From Mesorhizobium sp. GbtcB19 (GTDB lineage Bacteria; Pseudomonadota; Alphaproteobacteria; Rhizobiales; Rhizobiaceae), in the NCBI RefSeq assembly GCF_019091085.1, contig NZ_JAGXJY010000009.1, positions 124,001 through 188,000 on the forward strand: a stretch of 64,000 nucleotides of DNA, in the 5' to 3' direction. Below, one piece after another: positions 31,974-41,506 of the stretch. The notes beneath the pieces were generated by a model that saw only the letters and a program-made list of their open reading frames with translations, was not told the DNA's origin and ran no database searches. Positions within the stretch are counted from its first letter, which is position 1; each line of letters begins with the position of its first letter. Position numbers and translations under genes: made by a program.

Positions 31974-34900
31974 TTATTTCTTCGCAAGCAGCGCCTTGAC
32001 GAGCGGCGCATCGACCTCGCCGGTGGGCTTCATCTTGTTGTCGGTCTGGAAGGCCATGATGGCCGTCTTGGTCTTGCCGCCCATCACGCCGTCGGCGCTG
32101 CCCGCGTCATAGCCGTTCTTGTTGAGGATCAGCTGGATGTTCTTGACCGCCTTCTTCATGTCGATGCCGGCGGTGGTCTGCGGCGCGCTGTCCTGCCAGG
32201 ACTCCGGAACGTCGGCCGAGTTGGCGGCCGCGTTGAGCGGCTTGGCCTTCCACAGTTCCGTGGCGGCGCGCGCCCGCTCGAGCTGTTCGGGCCGCAGCGC
32301 ATTGGCGATCTCGTCGCGCTTGCCGGCGGCGTCCTTGTCGCCGATCTTGGCGACCAGCGCGAACCACTTGTAGGATTCTTCCAGGTTCTGCTTCATGCCG
32401 ACGCCCTTGGCGGCCATGATGCCGAGGTTGAACTGGCTGTCCTTGACGCCAAGGTCGGCGGCTTCCTGGAACCAGTGCGTCGCCGATTCATTGTCGGTCA
32501 CGCCGTCCGCCGCCATGGCGAACAGCACCGCCAGATTGTGCATGGCGCTGGCGTTACCCTGTTCGGCGGCGAGCTGGTAATAGGTCTTGGCCTTCTTGAT
32601 GTCGCGCGCGACGCCGATGCCTTTTTCGTAGAAATTGCCGATGCGGTATTCGGCCGGCGCGAAGCCGAGCTCGGCCGACTGCTCATACCACTTGGCGGCA
32701 GCCTTCATGTCTTCCTTGACGCCGCGCGATTCCGCGTAGCGCGAGCCGACCTCGAACAGCGCCTTGGCGTCGCCGCCGGCGGCTGCGTCGTGCAGTGCCA
32801 CCGGACCGATTTCGGTCGGAATGTCGAATTTGGCTGCGGCCGTCGGGCTATTCGCCGGCGGCACCGCGCCTGTCGTATCGGCTGAGGTGGCCGCCGGTGC
32901 GCTGGCCGCGGCGCCGTTGGCAGCCGGACTGGCGGCCACGGGTTCCTTGGCCGCCGGCTGCGTGTCGCCGTCCGTGTCCGTCGCAGTTGCAGCCGCGGGT
33001 TCGGACGGCATCGCGGAAGCCATCGGCGTCGGCGCCGGTTGAGCGGGCGTTGCAAGCGCCACCGGCGCGGGCGCCGGTTCGGCCGGCATGGCAGCCGCAC
33101 TTTCGGGACTTGCGGGGACAGACGCGGCCGGTGCCGTCTCCTGGACGGGCTCCGCCGGCCTGACGGGGCGGGCAGGCGCGCTTTCGGCCTGTGCTGCCCC
33201 GGCATCGGCCTTCGGTGTGTCGGTCTTCTGCGTGCTGTCTTGCGGAGCGGCGGTTGTGTTGAGCGAAGCCGTGTCGACCGTCTGCGTCGAGACGAGCGGG
33301 GCGGGTTGGTTGTTCGCCACTTCGACCGGATCGGACAAGAACGCCTTGCCCAACTGCAGGCCGGCCAGCGCCAGCATGATCGCGGCCGCCGCCATCAGGA
33401 TCGGCTTGCGCCGCGCCTTGAGCAGATCGCCGATCCTCAGCGCCTTCACCGGGCCGGTCATGGTCGATTGCCGCTTCAGCGTGTCGGCCTCCGCCGCCGC
33501 CGCCTGGGCAGCGCGGCGGGCCGCCGCGATGAAATCGGATTTTGCGGCGTCGCTTTCGCTGCGCTTGAGCGGCGGGCCGCCGCGCTCGTCGCGCACGCGC
33601 TTCATGATCGCGTTGAGGTCCGGCGCGCCGGAACCGGGTTCCAGCGGCCGGTTGGCGGCCTTGGGGTCGAGCGGCTCGTCTATGTCGACGCTTGGCACGT
33701 CGGCGACTGGCCCCGAGCCGGCAAGCGGCGGCGTGTCCGCATCCTTCTTGCCTTTGAAGGCGCGCGTCAGGCCGCTGAACATCGATTTCTTGCGCCCGGC
33801 CGTTTCGCCCTTGTCGCGGGCTACGTCCGGTCCGAGCGCCGCCATGGCTGCCGCGGCCGCCGCTTCGGCGGGCGTGCGTGCCGAGGCTGGCTCGCTGCGC
33901 ATGATGGCCGCGGCGCGGCCTTCCAGATCGGCCATGTCGCCGGTAAGCGGCAGCGGCTGGTCGATGTCCATCGAAGGCGCGTCCTGCACTGCGATCTTGC
34001 CGCCGCGGCCGCCGCGCTTGCCGACCGGCTGCGGATCGACCAGTTCGGAAACCGCTTCGCTGGTCTCGCTCGATTCAAGCGAACCCAGCCGGTCGACGAT
34101 CTTGAGCAGCGTGTCGTGGATCGCCTCGAATGTGCGCGAGTTGCGCTCGTCCGAGCGGCGGGTGAGCGATTCCAGCGTCTTCAGGTCCTGGGCGAGGCCG
34201 GCGACGGCGGTCGCGTTGGTCTGGGCCGTGCTGGACGTCGAATCGGCAAGCGACTTGACGGCGCTCTCGGCCGCCTCGCGCGCCACGCTCAGGATGGAAT
34301 CGCGCGTGCCGGCCAGCGACTTCTCGATCTCGTTGAGCCGCGGGCTGATGTCCTCGAATTCGGGCAGCGGCGTGCCGGGCTTGGAAAGATGCGCCGACAG
34401 GCCGGCGACCTGCGCCTCCAGGCTGCGGATCAGTGCCGGATCGATGCCGGCGACCTGCTGCGCGGACGATTCCAGCCGGCTGGAGATGTCTTCGAGGCGG
34501 CTCTCCAGGCCACGGATCGCCCTTTCGTTGGCGGGATCCGGCTGGCGCGTCTCGATGTGCTGGGCAAGCGCGGTGAAGCGGGCGTCGATCGCTTCCATGA
34601 TGCCGGCGCCGTCGTCCCGACGCATGCGCTGGTCGAGCCTGTCGGCGACCTCGTCCAGCCGCCGTTCGAGATCGCGGAACAGGACATTGCCTTGTTCGAT
34701 CGCGTCGCCCTGCCGCCGCTCGAGCAGCATGGACAGCGCGTCGAAACGCTGCTCCAGGCCCTGGAAGATATGGTCGGTGTCGGGCATGGCCGGCGCGCGG
34801 TCCATCTTGTCGGTGATCAAGGCGATCTGCTTGCCGAGCCGCTCCATGGCCTGTTCCGGCAGGTCGGCGCGGCCGGCCAGCTGATCCACACGGCTGGACA

Positions 34901-36074
34901 GGAGGCTGAGGCGGTCGAGCACCTCCGCTCCCGGCCGCGACTGCGCGACCTCTTCGATCTGCATCGCCAGGGAGGCCATGCGCTTCTCGATCCGGCCGAA
35001 GGTCTCGGGGTCGAAGGCATTGGCCTGCGCGGCCACGGTCGAGGCGACGATGGCGCGCGAAATCTCGTCCAGCCGCTCGTCGATCATGGCGAGCGTCTCG
35101 CCGCCGCGCGCGGTCTGCTGACCGGCAAAACGGTCGACCGCGCCGGCAAGCGTGCGCACCTTTTCCTCCAGCGAGCGCAGCGAAAGCGATTCCGGCAGGC
35201 TGTTGACGGCGCTGCTGATCTGTTCGAGCCGGTCGGTCAGTACCGAAAGGCTCGGGCCTTCGGCGCGCTTGCGCTGATCGGCGTCGACGCGGTCCTCGAA
35301 GGCGCTCCAGCGGCGATCGAAATCGTCCCAGCGGCGGTCGACCTTCTGGACGCTTTCCTCGCGCGCCAGCGTGTCCAGCGCGCCCTTCACCTGCTCCAGT
35401 TCCAGCCGCAGCAGGTTGACGCTGCGGTCGTCGCTCTTTTCGGCGAGCGTCTGGATGGCGCCTGAAAGCCGCTCGAATTCGAGGCCGAGCTCGGCGCTGC
35501 TCTTGTCCGGCATGCCGTTCGCGCCGCGCTGGCTGTTGGCCTGCATGGCGCGGTCGATGTCCTGGCGGAACGCTTCGAATTCGCGTTGCAGGCCGGCGGT
35601 CATCTGGTGTCGCAGTTCCTCGCGCAGTCCGCGCAGCTCGACCGCGATCTTGCCGACCATGGCGACGCTGTCTTCCTGGCCGCGCACCCGGTCGATGTCG
35701 CGCGCGATCGCCTGATAGCTCTGGCCGAACGCTGGCGCGGCGGGCGCCGGGTTCTGCGGGGGATGATTTTGCGGCCGCGGATTCTGCGGACCAAAATTCT
35801 GCGGTGCCGGGTTTTGCAGCGCCCGCTCCTGAGGTCTCTGCGTGGAATAGGGATCTTCATACCAGCGCGGTGCCTGGCCGTAAGGCTGGGTGCTCGGATA
35901 ACGTGGCTCGGCGGTCGGCCGCCGCAAGTCCGGGCGATCGGGCATGTCGGCGCGCGTGCGGTCCAGCCGCTGCTCCAGCGTTTCGAGCGAGCGGTTCAGT
36001 TCTTCGAGCGAAGCATGCGGCCGGCGCTGCCTGCCGGCATTGAGTGTATCGAGATAGGACCGCTTGCTGTTCAT
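31974..36074 (-). CDS. podJ: PodJ-like polar organising protein
   Basis: 1,366 residues. A long N-terminal cytoplasmic part is rich in coiled coil (LEELNRSLETLEQRLDRTR and many heptads to about residue 700). One membrane helix lies near residues 893-912 (MAAAAIMLALAGLQLGKAFL). A Pro/Ala-rich periplasmic linker (about 915-1085) leads to Sel1-type repeats (about 1090-1245) and a C-terminal peptidoglycan-binding domain (about 1300-1366: NKNGYDAGSADGVMGGKTKTA). This order is that of PodJ in Caulobacter, Agrobacterium and Sinorhizobium, which sets the new pole. It overlaps no neighbour and is preceded by about 450 bp of intergenic DNA. Confidence 0.9.
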   Translation of the reverse strand: MNSKRSYLDTLNAGRQRRPHASLEELNRSLETLEQRLDRTRADMPDRPDLRRPTAEPRYPSTQPYGQAPRWYEDPYSTQRPQERALQNPAPQNFGPQNPRPQNHPPQNPAPAAPAFGQSYQAIARDIDRVRGQEDSVAMVGKIAVELRGLREELRHQMTAGLQREFEAFRQDIDRAMQANSQRGANGMPDKSSAELGLEFERLSGAIQTLAEKSDDRSVNLLRLELEQVKGALDTLAREESVQKVDRRWDDFDRRWSAFEDRVDADQRKRAEGPSLSVLTDRLEQISSAVNSLPESLSLRSLEEKVRTLAGAVDRFAGQQTARGGETLAMIDERLDEISRAIVASTVAAQANAFDPETFGRIEKRMASLAMQIEEVAQSRPGAEVLDRLSLLSSRVDQLAGRADLPEQAMERLGKQIALITDKMDRAPAMPDTDHIFQGLEQRFDALSMLLERRQGDAIEQGNVLFRDLERRLDEVADRLDQRMRRDDGAGIMEAIDARFTALAQHIETRQPDPANERAIRGLESRLEDISSRLESSAQQVAGIDPALIRSLEAQVAGLSAHLSKPGTPLPEFEDISPRLNEIEKSLAGTRDSILSVAREAAESAVKSLADSTSSTAQTNATAVAGLAQDLKTLESLTRRSDERNSRTFEAIHDTLLKIVDRLGSLESSETSEAVSELVDPQPVGKRGGRGGKIAVQDAPSMDIDQPLPLTGDMADLEGRAAAIMRSEPASARTPAEAAAAAAMAALGPDVARDKGETAGRKKSMFSGLTRAFKGKKDADTPPLAGSGPVADVPSVDIDEPLDPKAANRPLEPGSGAPDLNAIMKRVRDERGGPPLKRSESDAAKSDFIAAARRAAQAAAAEADTLKRQSTMTGPVKALRIGDLLKARRKPILMAAAAIMLALAGLQLGKAFLSDPVEVANNQPAPLVSTQTVDTASLNTTAAPQDSTQKTDTPKADAGAAQAESAPARPVRPAEPVQETAPAASVPASPESAAAMPAEPAPAPVALATPAQPAPTPMASAMPSEPAAATATDTDGDTQPAAKEPVAASPAANGAAASAPAATSADTTGAVPPANSPTAAAKFDIPTEIGPVALHDAAAGGDAKALFEVGSRYAESRGVKEDMKAAAKWYEQSAELGFAPAEYRIGNFYEKGIGVARDIKKAKTYYQLAAEQGNASAMHNLAVLFAMAADGVTDNESATHWFQEAADLGVKDSQFNLGIMAAKGVGMKQNLEESYKWFALVAKIGDKDAAGKRDEIANALRPEQLERARAATELWKAKPLNAAANSADVPESWQDSAPQTTAGIDMKKAVKNIQLILNKNGYDAGSADGVMGGKTKTAIMAFQTDNKMKPTGEVDAPLVKALLAKK

Positions 36075-36388
36075 CGATGCGCCCGTGTTCAGAATGGCCG
36101 GCCAGAGGCCGGTTTCCCAGTAGCCTGCCGGGAACGAAGCGAGCCGAGCGGTTTTGCTGCGGAGGAAGACGGACTTCCCGGGTTTTCACCCGCGCTTCGA
36201 AAAACCGTGAGAAATTCGCTACAGGATAAACACGGGTGACCGACATGCGCACATTTCGCCCAACGTGGTAAACAAGGCGTTAACCAAGCTTAAGAAGCCG
36301 CGCATAAATCGTGAGCCGCCTTTCGGGTGCGGCATAAAGGTCCGCTTCGACAACGCCCTTGCGTCACCCTGCGGCTGTCGATATAGGA
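36075..36388. promoter_or_regulatory. Divergent intergenic region between podJ and the MerR gene
   Basis: This stretch should hold the podJ promoter. A TTAA-6bp-TTAA arrangement near 36280-36293 loosely resembles a CtrA site, but the spacing is one base short of the consensus. I see no ORF, repeat or hairpin here that I can support. Confidence 0.4.
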
Positions 36389-36404
36389 TTTACGTAAACG
36401 TAAA
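36389..36404. promoter_or_regulatory. Palindromic operator candidate for the MerR regulator (site 1)
   Basis: TTTACGT and ACGTAAA arms separated by AA. It shares the 13-mer TTTACGYAAACGT with site 2 upstream of the fatty-acid operon. It lies about 125 bp upstream of the MerR gene. The pairing of two like palindromes at the regulator and its neighbouring operon argues for autoregulation plus operon control. Confidence 0.75.
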
Positions 36405-36529
36405 AGGTGCGAAGCCGTGCCTCTTGCGATTGATTTGTTGTTGAAACCACGATTGGAAGCACGCCCCCGCTTCCACTCAGGCGACGCTTGGTCCGCGACC
36501 GCGACGCCATCAGGGGAAAGCCAGTGACC

Positions 36530-36994
36530 ATGAAACTTGTTTCGCCCGGCGAGGCCGCGGCCAATACCAATGACATTCCAGCTGAAGCAGGCGAGGACTT
36601 CGTCCGCATCGGCGAGATGGCCAAGAAATACGGCGTGACCCTGCGCACGCTGCGTTTCTATGAAGACAAGGGCCTGCTCAATCCGCATCGCGACGGCTCG
36701 ACGCGTCTCTACACGCGCCGCGACAAGGCCCGGCTGAAGCTGATTCTGCTCGGCCGCAAGGTCGGGTTCTCGCTGCGCGACGTCAAGCAGATGATGGATC
36801 TCTACGATCCGACCGGCACCAACACCAAGCAGCTTCGGCTGGCGCTCGACAAGTCGGAGAAGCAACTCGCCCGCCTGCAGAAGCAGCGGACGCTGATCGA
36901 CGACGCGATCGGCGAGTTGAGCAACTCGATGACGGCCGTGCGCCAGATGCTCAGCGAACGCACGGCGGCGCCGCAGGCCAGCGCCGCTGGCTGA
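36530..36994 (+). CDS. MerR-family regulator of acyl-CoA catabolism
   Basis: 154 residues from ATG 36530 (GTG 36524 is an alternative; AGGGGAAA lies upstream). The MerR HTH is at about 25-90 (RIGEMAKKYGVTLRTLRFYE; YTRRDKARLKLILLGRKVGF), followed by a long dimerisation helix (ALDKSEKQLARLQKQRTLID). No metal-binding cysteine pattern is seen, so the ligand is probably an acyl-CoA or other organic effector, as in LiuR-type regulators. The following operon encodes beta-oxidation enzymes and carries the same palindrome upstream. Confidence 0.9.
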   Translation: MKLVSPGEAAANTNDIPAEAGEDFVRIGEMAKKYGVTLRTLRFYEDKGLLNPHRDGSTRLYTRRDKARLKLILLGRKVGFSLRDVKQMMDLYDPTGTNTKQLRLALDKSEKQLARLQKQRTLIDDAIGELSNSMTAVRQMLSERTAAPQASAAG

Positions 36995-37031
36995 GCGCCC
37001 GCGTTCAACTGCAATAGCCCCAGAAATGAAG

Positions 37032-37062
37032 AGCCGCGTGGCTATAGCCGCGCGGCTTTTTT
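37032..37062 (+). terminator. Rho-independent terminator after the MerR gene
   Basis: Stem AGCCGCG (37032-37038) with CGCGGCT (37051-37057), a 12-nt loop and a run of T to 37062. It separates the regulator transcript from the beta-oxidation operon. Confidence 0.88.
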
Positions 37063-37110
37063 GTCGCCACAATACCTGACCGCTCACAAAAATTTTTGGC
37101 TGCGACGAAG

Positions 37111-37132
37111 TTGACGTTTACGCAAACGTCAA
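37111..37132. promoter_or_regulatory. Palindromic operator candidate upstream of beta-oxidation operon (site 2)
   Basis: Arms TTGACGTTT (37111-37119) and AAACGTCAA (37124-37132) with a 4-nt centre ACGC. It lies about 97 bp upstream of the first acyl-CoA dehydrogenase start. It shares TTTACGYAAACGT with site 1. From memory it resembles palindromes proposed for LiuR-type MerR regulators. Confidence 0.8.
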
Positions 37133-37228
37133 TATTTGCTATCGGGGCATCGACATTGGCCCGGCGCCCTGTTCAGGATGTGGACAGACAAACTTGCTGG
37201 CCGGCCGACCATAAGGGTGGAGGAAGGC

Positions 37229-39025
37229 ATGACGACCTACAGGGCGCCGATCCAGGACACGCTGTTCGTGCTCAACGATGTGCTGGGCTATCAGCGCTAC
37301 TCCAATCTTCCGGGCTTCTCGGACGCGACGCCCGACGTGCTCGAGGCGATCCTGGCCGAGGGCGCCAAGCTTGCCGAGAACGTCATGCATCCGCTGAACC
37401 GCGTCGGCGACATGGAAGGCTGCGTGCGCCATGACGATGGGTCGGTGACGACGCCGAAAGGTTTCAAGGACGCCTATGACCAGTATCGCGAAGGCGGCTG
37501 GATGGGGCTCGCCGCCCCCGCCGAGTTCGGCGGCCAGGGCCTGCCCTACGCGGTCCATACCGCAGTCTCCGAATATATGATCTCCGCCAACATGGCGCTG
37601 ATGATGTATCCCGGCCTGACGCAGGGCGCGATCGCGGCCATCGTCACCCATGGCAGCGGCGAGCAGAAGGCGACCTGGCTGCCCAGGCTGATCGAGGGCG
37701 TCTGGACCGGCACGATGAACCTCACCGAGCCGCATTGCGGCACCGATCTCGGCCTGCTGCGCACCAAGGCGGTTCCCAACGGCAACGGCACCTACCGGAT
37801 CTCCGGCCAGAAGATATTCATCTCCGCCGGCGAGCACGACATGTCGGACAACATCGTCCATCTGGTACTGGCCCGCGCCGAGGGCGCGCCGGAGGGCGTG
37901 AAGGGCATTTCCCTCTTCATCGTGCCGAAGTTCAAGCTCGACGCCTCGGGCAATCCCGGCGAGAAGAACACGCTCTCTTGCGGCTCGATCGAGGAGAAGA
38001 TGGGCATCCACGGCAACTCGACCTGCGTCATGAATTATGACGAGGCGGAGGGCACGCTGCTCGGTGAATTGAACGGCGGGCTGAAGGCCATGTTCACGAT
38101 GATGAACGAAGCCCGCCTCGGCGTCGGCCTGCAGGGGCTCTCGGTCTCTGAGATCGCCTACCAGAACGCCGTTTCCTATGCCAAGGACCGCCTGCAGGGC
38201 CGCTCGCTGTCGGGCGCCAAGGCGCCGGACAAGAAGGCCGATCCGATCATCGTCCATCCCGACATCCGCCGCTCGCTGATGACCATGAAGGCCTTCAACG
38301 AGGCCGGCCGCGCCCTGGCGCTGTGGACGGCGATCAAGTCCGACGTCGCGCATCGCTCCGGCGACGACAAGGACCGCCAGGCGGCCGACGACTACACCGG
38401 CCTGATGACGCCGGTGGTCAAGGGCGTGCTCACCGACAAGGGTTTCGATCACGCGGTGATGGCGCAGCAGGTGTTCGGCGGCCATGGCTATATCGAAGAG
38501 CACGGCATGAGCCAGTTCGTGCGCGACGCCCGCATCGCCATGATCTATGAAGGCGCCAACGGCATCCAGGCGCTCGACCTCGTCGGCCGCAAGCTGGCGC
38601 AGAATGGTGGCCGCGCCGTGCAGGCTTTCTTCAAGGAGGTCGGCGAGTTCTGCGAGGAAAACCGCACTGATGAGAAGATGGCGCCCTTCACCAAGGCGCT
38701 GAAGAAGGGCCTCAACGACCTGCAGGCGGCCACCATGTGGCTGCTGCAGAACGCCATGGCCAAGCCCGACAATGCAGGTGCCGCCTCGAGCGACTATATG
38801 CATCTCTTCGGCCTGGTGGCGCTGGGCTACATGTGGGCGCAGATGGCGAAATCCGCGCAGGCGAAGTTGGCGGAAGGCGCCAATGGGACTTCGGCCTTCT
38901 ACGACACCAAGCTGGTGACGGCGCGCTTCTTCATGGAGCGCATCATGCCGGAGACGGCGACGCGCCTTGCCCGCATTTCCAGTGGCGCGGACACGCTAAT
39001 GGCGCTGCCGGCGGAAGCGTTCTAG
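37229..39025 (+). CDS. Acyl-CoA dehydrogenase, long form with C-terminal extension
   Basis: 598 residues. The flavoprotein acyl-CoA dehydrogenase fold is clear: the middle domain contains MNLTEPHCGTDLGLLRTKA and ISGQKIFISAGEH, and the C-terminal helical domain contains QVFGGHGYIEEHGMSQFVRD and YEGANGIQALDLVGRKL. It is longer than the 380-residue type because of a family C-terminal extension (about 490-598). It oxidises a saturated acyl-CoA to the trans-2-enoyl-CoA. It starts after AGGAAGG and is the first gene of a five-gene operon. Chain-length preference cannot be read by eye. Confidence 0.93.
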   Translation: MTTYRAPIQDTLFVLNDVLGYQRYSNLPGFSDATPDVLEAILAEGAKLAENVMHPLNRVGDMEGCVRHDDGSVTTPKGFKDAYDQYREGGWMGLAAPAEFGGQGLPYAVHTAVSEYMISANMALMMYPGLTQGAIAAIVTHGSGEQKATWLPRLIEGVWTGTMNLTEPHCGTDLGLLRTKAVPNGNGTYRISGQKIFISAGEHDMSDNIVHLVLARAEGAPEGVKGISLFIVPKFKLDASGNPGEKNTLSCGSIEEKMGIHGNSTCVMNYDEAEGTLLGELNGGLKAMFTMMNEARLGVGLQGLSVSEIAYQNAVSYAKDRLQGRSLSGAKAPDKKADPIIVHPDIRRSLMTMKAFNEAGRALALWTAIKSDVAHRSGDDKDRQAADDYTGLMTPVVKGVLTDKGFDHAVMAQQVFGGHGYIEEHGMSQFVRDARIAMIYEGANGIQALDLVGRKLAQNGGRAVQAFFKEVGEFCEENRTDEKMAPFTKALKKGLNDLQAATMWLLQNAMAKPDNAGAASSDYMHLFGLVALGYMWAQMAKSAQAKLAEGANGTSAFYDTKLVTARFFMERIMPETATRLARISSGADTLMALPAEAF

Positions 39026-39077
39026 GTTCGGCGGGCCGGAAAGCCGGCTCACAATTGTCGGAACGCGGAGGAAAATC

Positions 39078-40250
39078 GTGGCGACAAATCCAGCCGAAAT
39101 TCTTGGTCTCCCGAAGCCCGCCTGGGCGGCGGACGAGGTCGGCATGCTTTACGACATGGCGTCCCGCTTCATGGCCGAAGAGATCGCGCCGCGCTACGAC
39201 GAGTTCGAGAAGAACGAGATGTTCGACCGCGAGAGCTGGCTGAAGGCCGGGGCGGCCGGCCTGCTCTGCGCCTCCATGCCGGAGAAATACGGCGGCTCGG
39301 GCGGCAGTTTCGCGCATGAGAGCGCCATCATCGAGGCGATCGGCCATGTCGGCGTCGACGGCTTCGGCATCGGCCTGCACAATTCGATCGTCGCCCCCTA
39401 CATCCTCCATTACGGCTCCGAGGAGCAGAAGCAGAAATGGCTGCCCAAGCTCGCGACCGGCGAGCTGATCGGCGCCATCGCCATGACCGAGCCCGGCGCC
39501 GGTTCCGACTTGCAAGGCGTCAAGACCCGCGCCGAGAAGGACGGCAACCATTACAAGATCAGCGGCTCGAAAACCTTCATCACCAACGGCCAGCTCGCCA
39601 ATCTGATCATCGTCGTCACCAAGACCGATCCGGACAAGGGCGCCAAGGGTACCTCGCTGATCGTCGTCGAGACCGATGAGGTCGAGGGTTTTCAGCGCGG
39701 CCGCAACCTCGACAAGATAGGGCTGAAGTCGAACGACACCTCCGAGCTGTTCTTCAACGACGTGCGCGTGCCGACCTCCAACCTGCTCGGCCACGAGGAA
39801 GGCAAGGGCTTCGTCCAGCTGATGCAGCAGCTGCCGCAGGAGCGGCTGCAGATCGGTACCGGCGCCATCGCCATGATCGAGCGGGCGCTGGCAATCACCA
39901 TCGACTATGTCAAGGAGCGCAAGGCCTTCGGCAAGGCAGTCATCGATTTCCAGAACACCCAGTTCAAGCTCGCCGAATTGAAGACCGAGGCCACGATCGG
40001 CCGTGTTTTCTACAATGATTGCGTCGCCCGCCACATCGATGGTGGCCTCGATCCGGTGACCGCCTCGATGGCCAAATACTGGCTTAGCGACCTGCAGGGC
40101 AAAGTCGTCGACGAATGCCTTCAACTGCATGGCGGCTATGGCTACATGAATGAATATCCGATCGCCCGCATGTACCGCGACGCCCGCGTCCAGCGCATCT
40201 ATGGCGGCACCAACGAGATCATGAAATTGCTGATCGGGCGCTCCCTCTGA
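39078..40250 (+). CDS. Acyl-CoA dehydrogenase
   Basis: 390 residues from a GTG start (ATNPAEILGLPKPAWAADEV) preceded by GGAGGAAAA. Standard length. FAD/substrate segments are IAMTEPGAGSDLQGVKTRAE and SGSKTFITNG, and the C-terminal catalytic region includes QLHGGYGYMNEYPIARMYRDAR and IYGGTNEIMKLLIGRSL. It is the second dehydrogenase of the operon, so the pathway may handle two substrate classes. It lies 52 bp after the first dehydrogenase and 33 bp before the thiolase. Confidence 0.95.
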   Translation: MATNPAEILGLPKPAWAADEVGMLYDMASRFMAEEIAPRYDEFEKNEMFDRESWLKAGAAGLLCASMPEKYGGSGGSFAHESAIIEAIGHVGVDGFGIGLHNSIVAPYILHYGSEEQKQKWLPKLATGELIGAIAMTEPGAGSDLQGVKTRAEKDGNHYKISGSKTFITNGQLANLIIVVTKTDPDKGAKGTSLIVVETDEVEGFQRGRNLDKIGLKSNDTSELFFNDVRVPTSNLLGHEEGKGFVQLMQQLPQERLQIGTGAIAMIERALAITIDYVKERKAFGKAVIDFQNTQFKLAELKTEATIGRVFYNDCVARHIDGGLDPVTASMAKYWLSDLQGKVVDECLQLHGGYGYMNEYPIARMYRDARVQRIYGGTNEIMKLLIGRSL

Positions 40251-40283
40251 GCGCGGCGGCCGGCAAAGCCAGGGAGCACTAAA

Positions 40284-41492
40284 ATGGCAGAAGCTTACGT
40301 CTATGACGCCGTGCGCACGCCGCGCGGCAAGGGCAAGAAGGATGGCTCGCTGCACGAGGTGCCGGCGGTGCGGCTCGCCGCCAGGACGCTGGAGGCGCTG
40401 CGCGACCGCAACGGGCTGGACACCGGCACTGTCGACGACATCATCTTCGGCTGCGTCGACCCGGTCGGCGAGGCGGGCTCCGTCATCCCGCGCGCCGCCG
40501 CCTTCGAGGCCGGTTACGACAACAAGGCGCCGGGCATGCAGATCTCGCGCTTCTGCGCCTCGGGCCTCGACGCCATCAATTTCGGCGCCGCCAAGATCGC
40601 GCAAGGGGCGGACGAGATCGTCATCGCCGGCGGCGTGGAATCGATGTCGCGCGTCGGCATGGGCATGTCCGGCGGCGCCTGGTTCATGGATCCGTCCGTC
40701 GGCCTGCCCGGCTGGTTCGTGCCGCAGGGCATCTCGGCCGACCTGATTGCCACCAAATACGGCTTTTCCCGCGACGACGTCGACGCCTATGCCGTCGAGA
40801 GCCAGAAGCGTGCTGCAAAATCCTGGAGCGAAGGCCGCTTCAAGAATTCGGTCATCCCGATCAAGGACCAGAACGGCCTTACCATCCTCGACCATGACGA
40901 GCACATGCGGCCTTCGACCGACATGCAGTCGCTGGCTTCGCTCAATCCGTCCTTCGTCATGCCCGGCGAGATGGGCGGCTTCGACGCGGTTGCGGTGCAG
41001 AAGCATCCGGAAGTCGAGGAGGTCAACCACGTCCACCATGCCGGCAATTCGTCGGGCATCGTCGATGGCGCCGCCGCCGTGCTGCTTGGCTCCAAGAAGG
41101 CCGGCAAGGCGATGGGCCTGAAGCCGCGCGCGCGCATCCGCGCCTTCGCCAATATCGGCTCCGAGCCGGTGCTGATGCTGACCGGCCCGGTCGACGTCAC
41201 CGAGAAGCTCCTGAAGCGCGCCAAGATGAAGCTGTCGGACATCGACCTGTTCGAGCTCAACGAGGCCTTCGCTTCCGTCGTGCTGCGCTACATGCAGGCC
41301 TTCGAGATCCCGCACGACAAGATCAACGTCAATGGCGGCGCGATCGCCATGGGCCATCCGCTCGGCGCCACCGGTGCGATGATCCTGGGCACGGTGCTGG
41401 ACGAGCTGGAGCGCCGCGACCTCAACACCGCGCTGGTCACGCTCTGCATCGGCGCCGGCATGGGCACCGCCACCATCATCGAACGCGTCTGA
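40284..41492 (+). CDS. Acetyl-CoA C-acyltransferase (thiolase)
   Basis: 402 residues. The nucleophilic cysteine is C91 in SRFCASGLDAINFG. The C-terminal His and Cys are in GHPLGATGAM and CIGAGMGTA. It carries out the last step of beta-oxidation, cleaving 3-ketoacyl-CoA to acetyl-CoA and a shortened acyl-CoA. It sits between the acyl-CoA dehydrogenases and the FadB/FadJ-like gene, exactly where a FadA-type partner is expected. Confidence 0.95.
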   Translation: MAEAYVYDAVRTPRGKGKKDGSLHEVPAVRLAARTLEALRDRNGLDTGTVDDIIFGCVDPVGEAGSVIPRAAAFEAGYDNKAPGMQISRFCASGLDAINFGAAKIAQGADEIVIAGGVESMSRVGMGMSGGAWFMDPSVGLPGWFVPQGISADLIATKYGFSRDDVDAYAVESQKRAAKSWSEGRFKNSVIPIKDQNGLTILDHDEHMRPSTDMQSLASLNPSFVMPGEMGGFDAVAVQKHPEVEEVNHVHHAGNSSGIVDGAAAVLLGSKKAGKAMGLKPRARIRAFANIGSEPVLMLTGPVDVTEKLLKRAKMKLSDIDLFELNEAFASVVLRYMQAFEIPHDKINVNGGAIAMGHPLGATGAMILGTVLDELERRDLNTALVTLCIGAGMGTATIIERV

Positions 41493-41506
41493 CGGGGAGA
41501 TAAGAG

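Noticed and set aside
33039..35465. 808-codon plus-strand frame over podJ
   Set aside because: Antisense shadow; podJ has coiled coil, membrane helix, Sel1 and peptidoglycan-binding parts in the right order.
36280..36293. CtrA-like TTAA-TTAA pair upstream of podJ
   Set aside because: Spacing is 6 bp, not the 7 bp of the consensus, and such pairs arise by chance in AT-rich gaps.
38943..41357. 804-codon minus-strand frame over the acyl-CoA dehydrogenase and thiolase genes
   Set aside because: Antisense shadow of three clear beta-oxidation genes.
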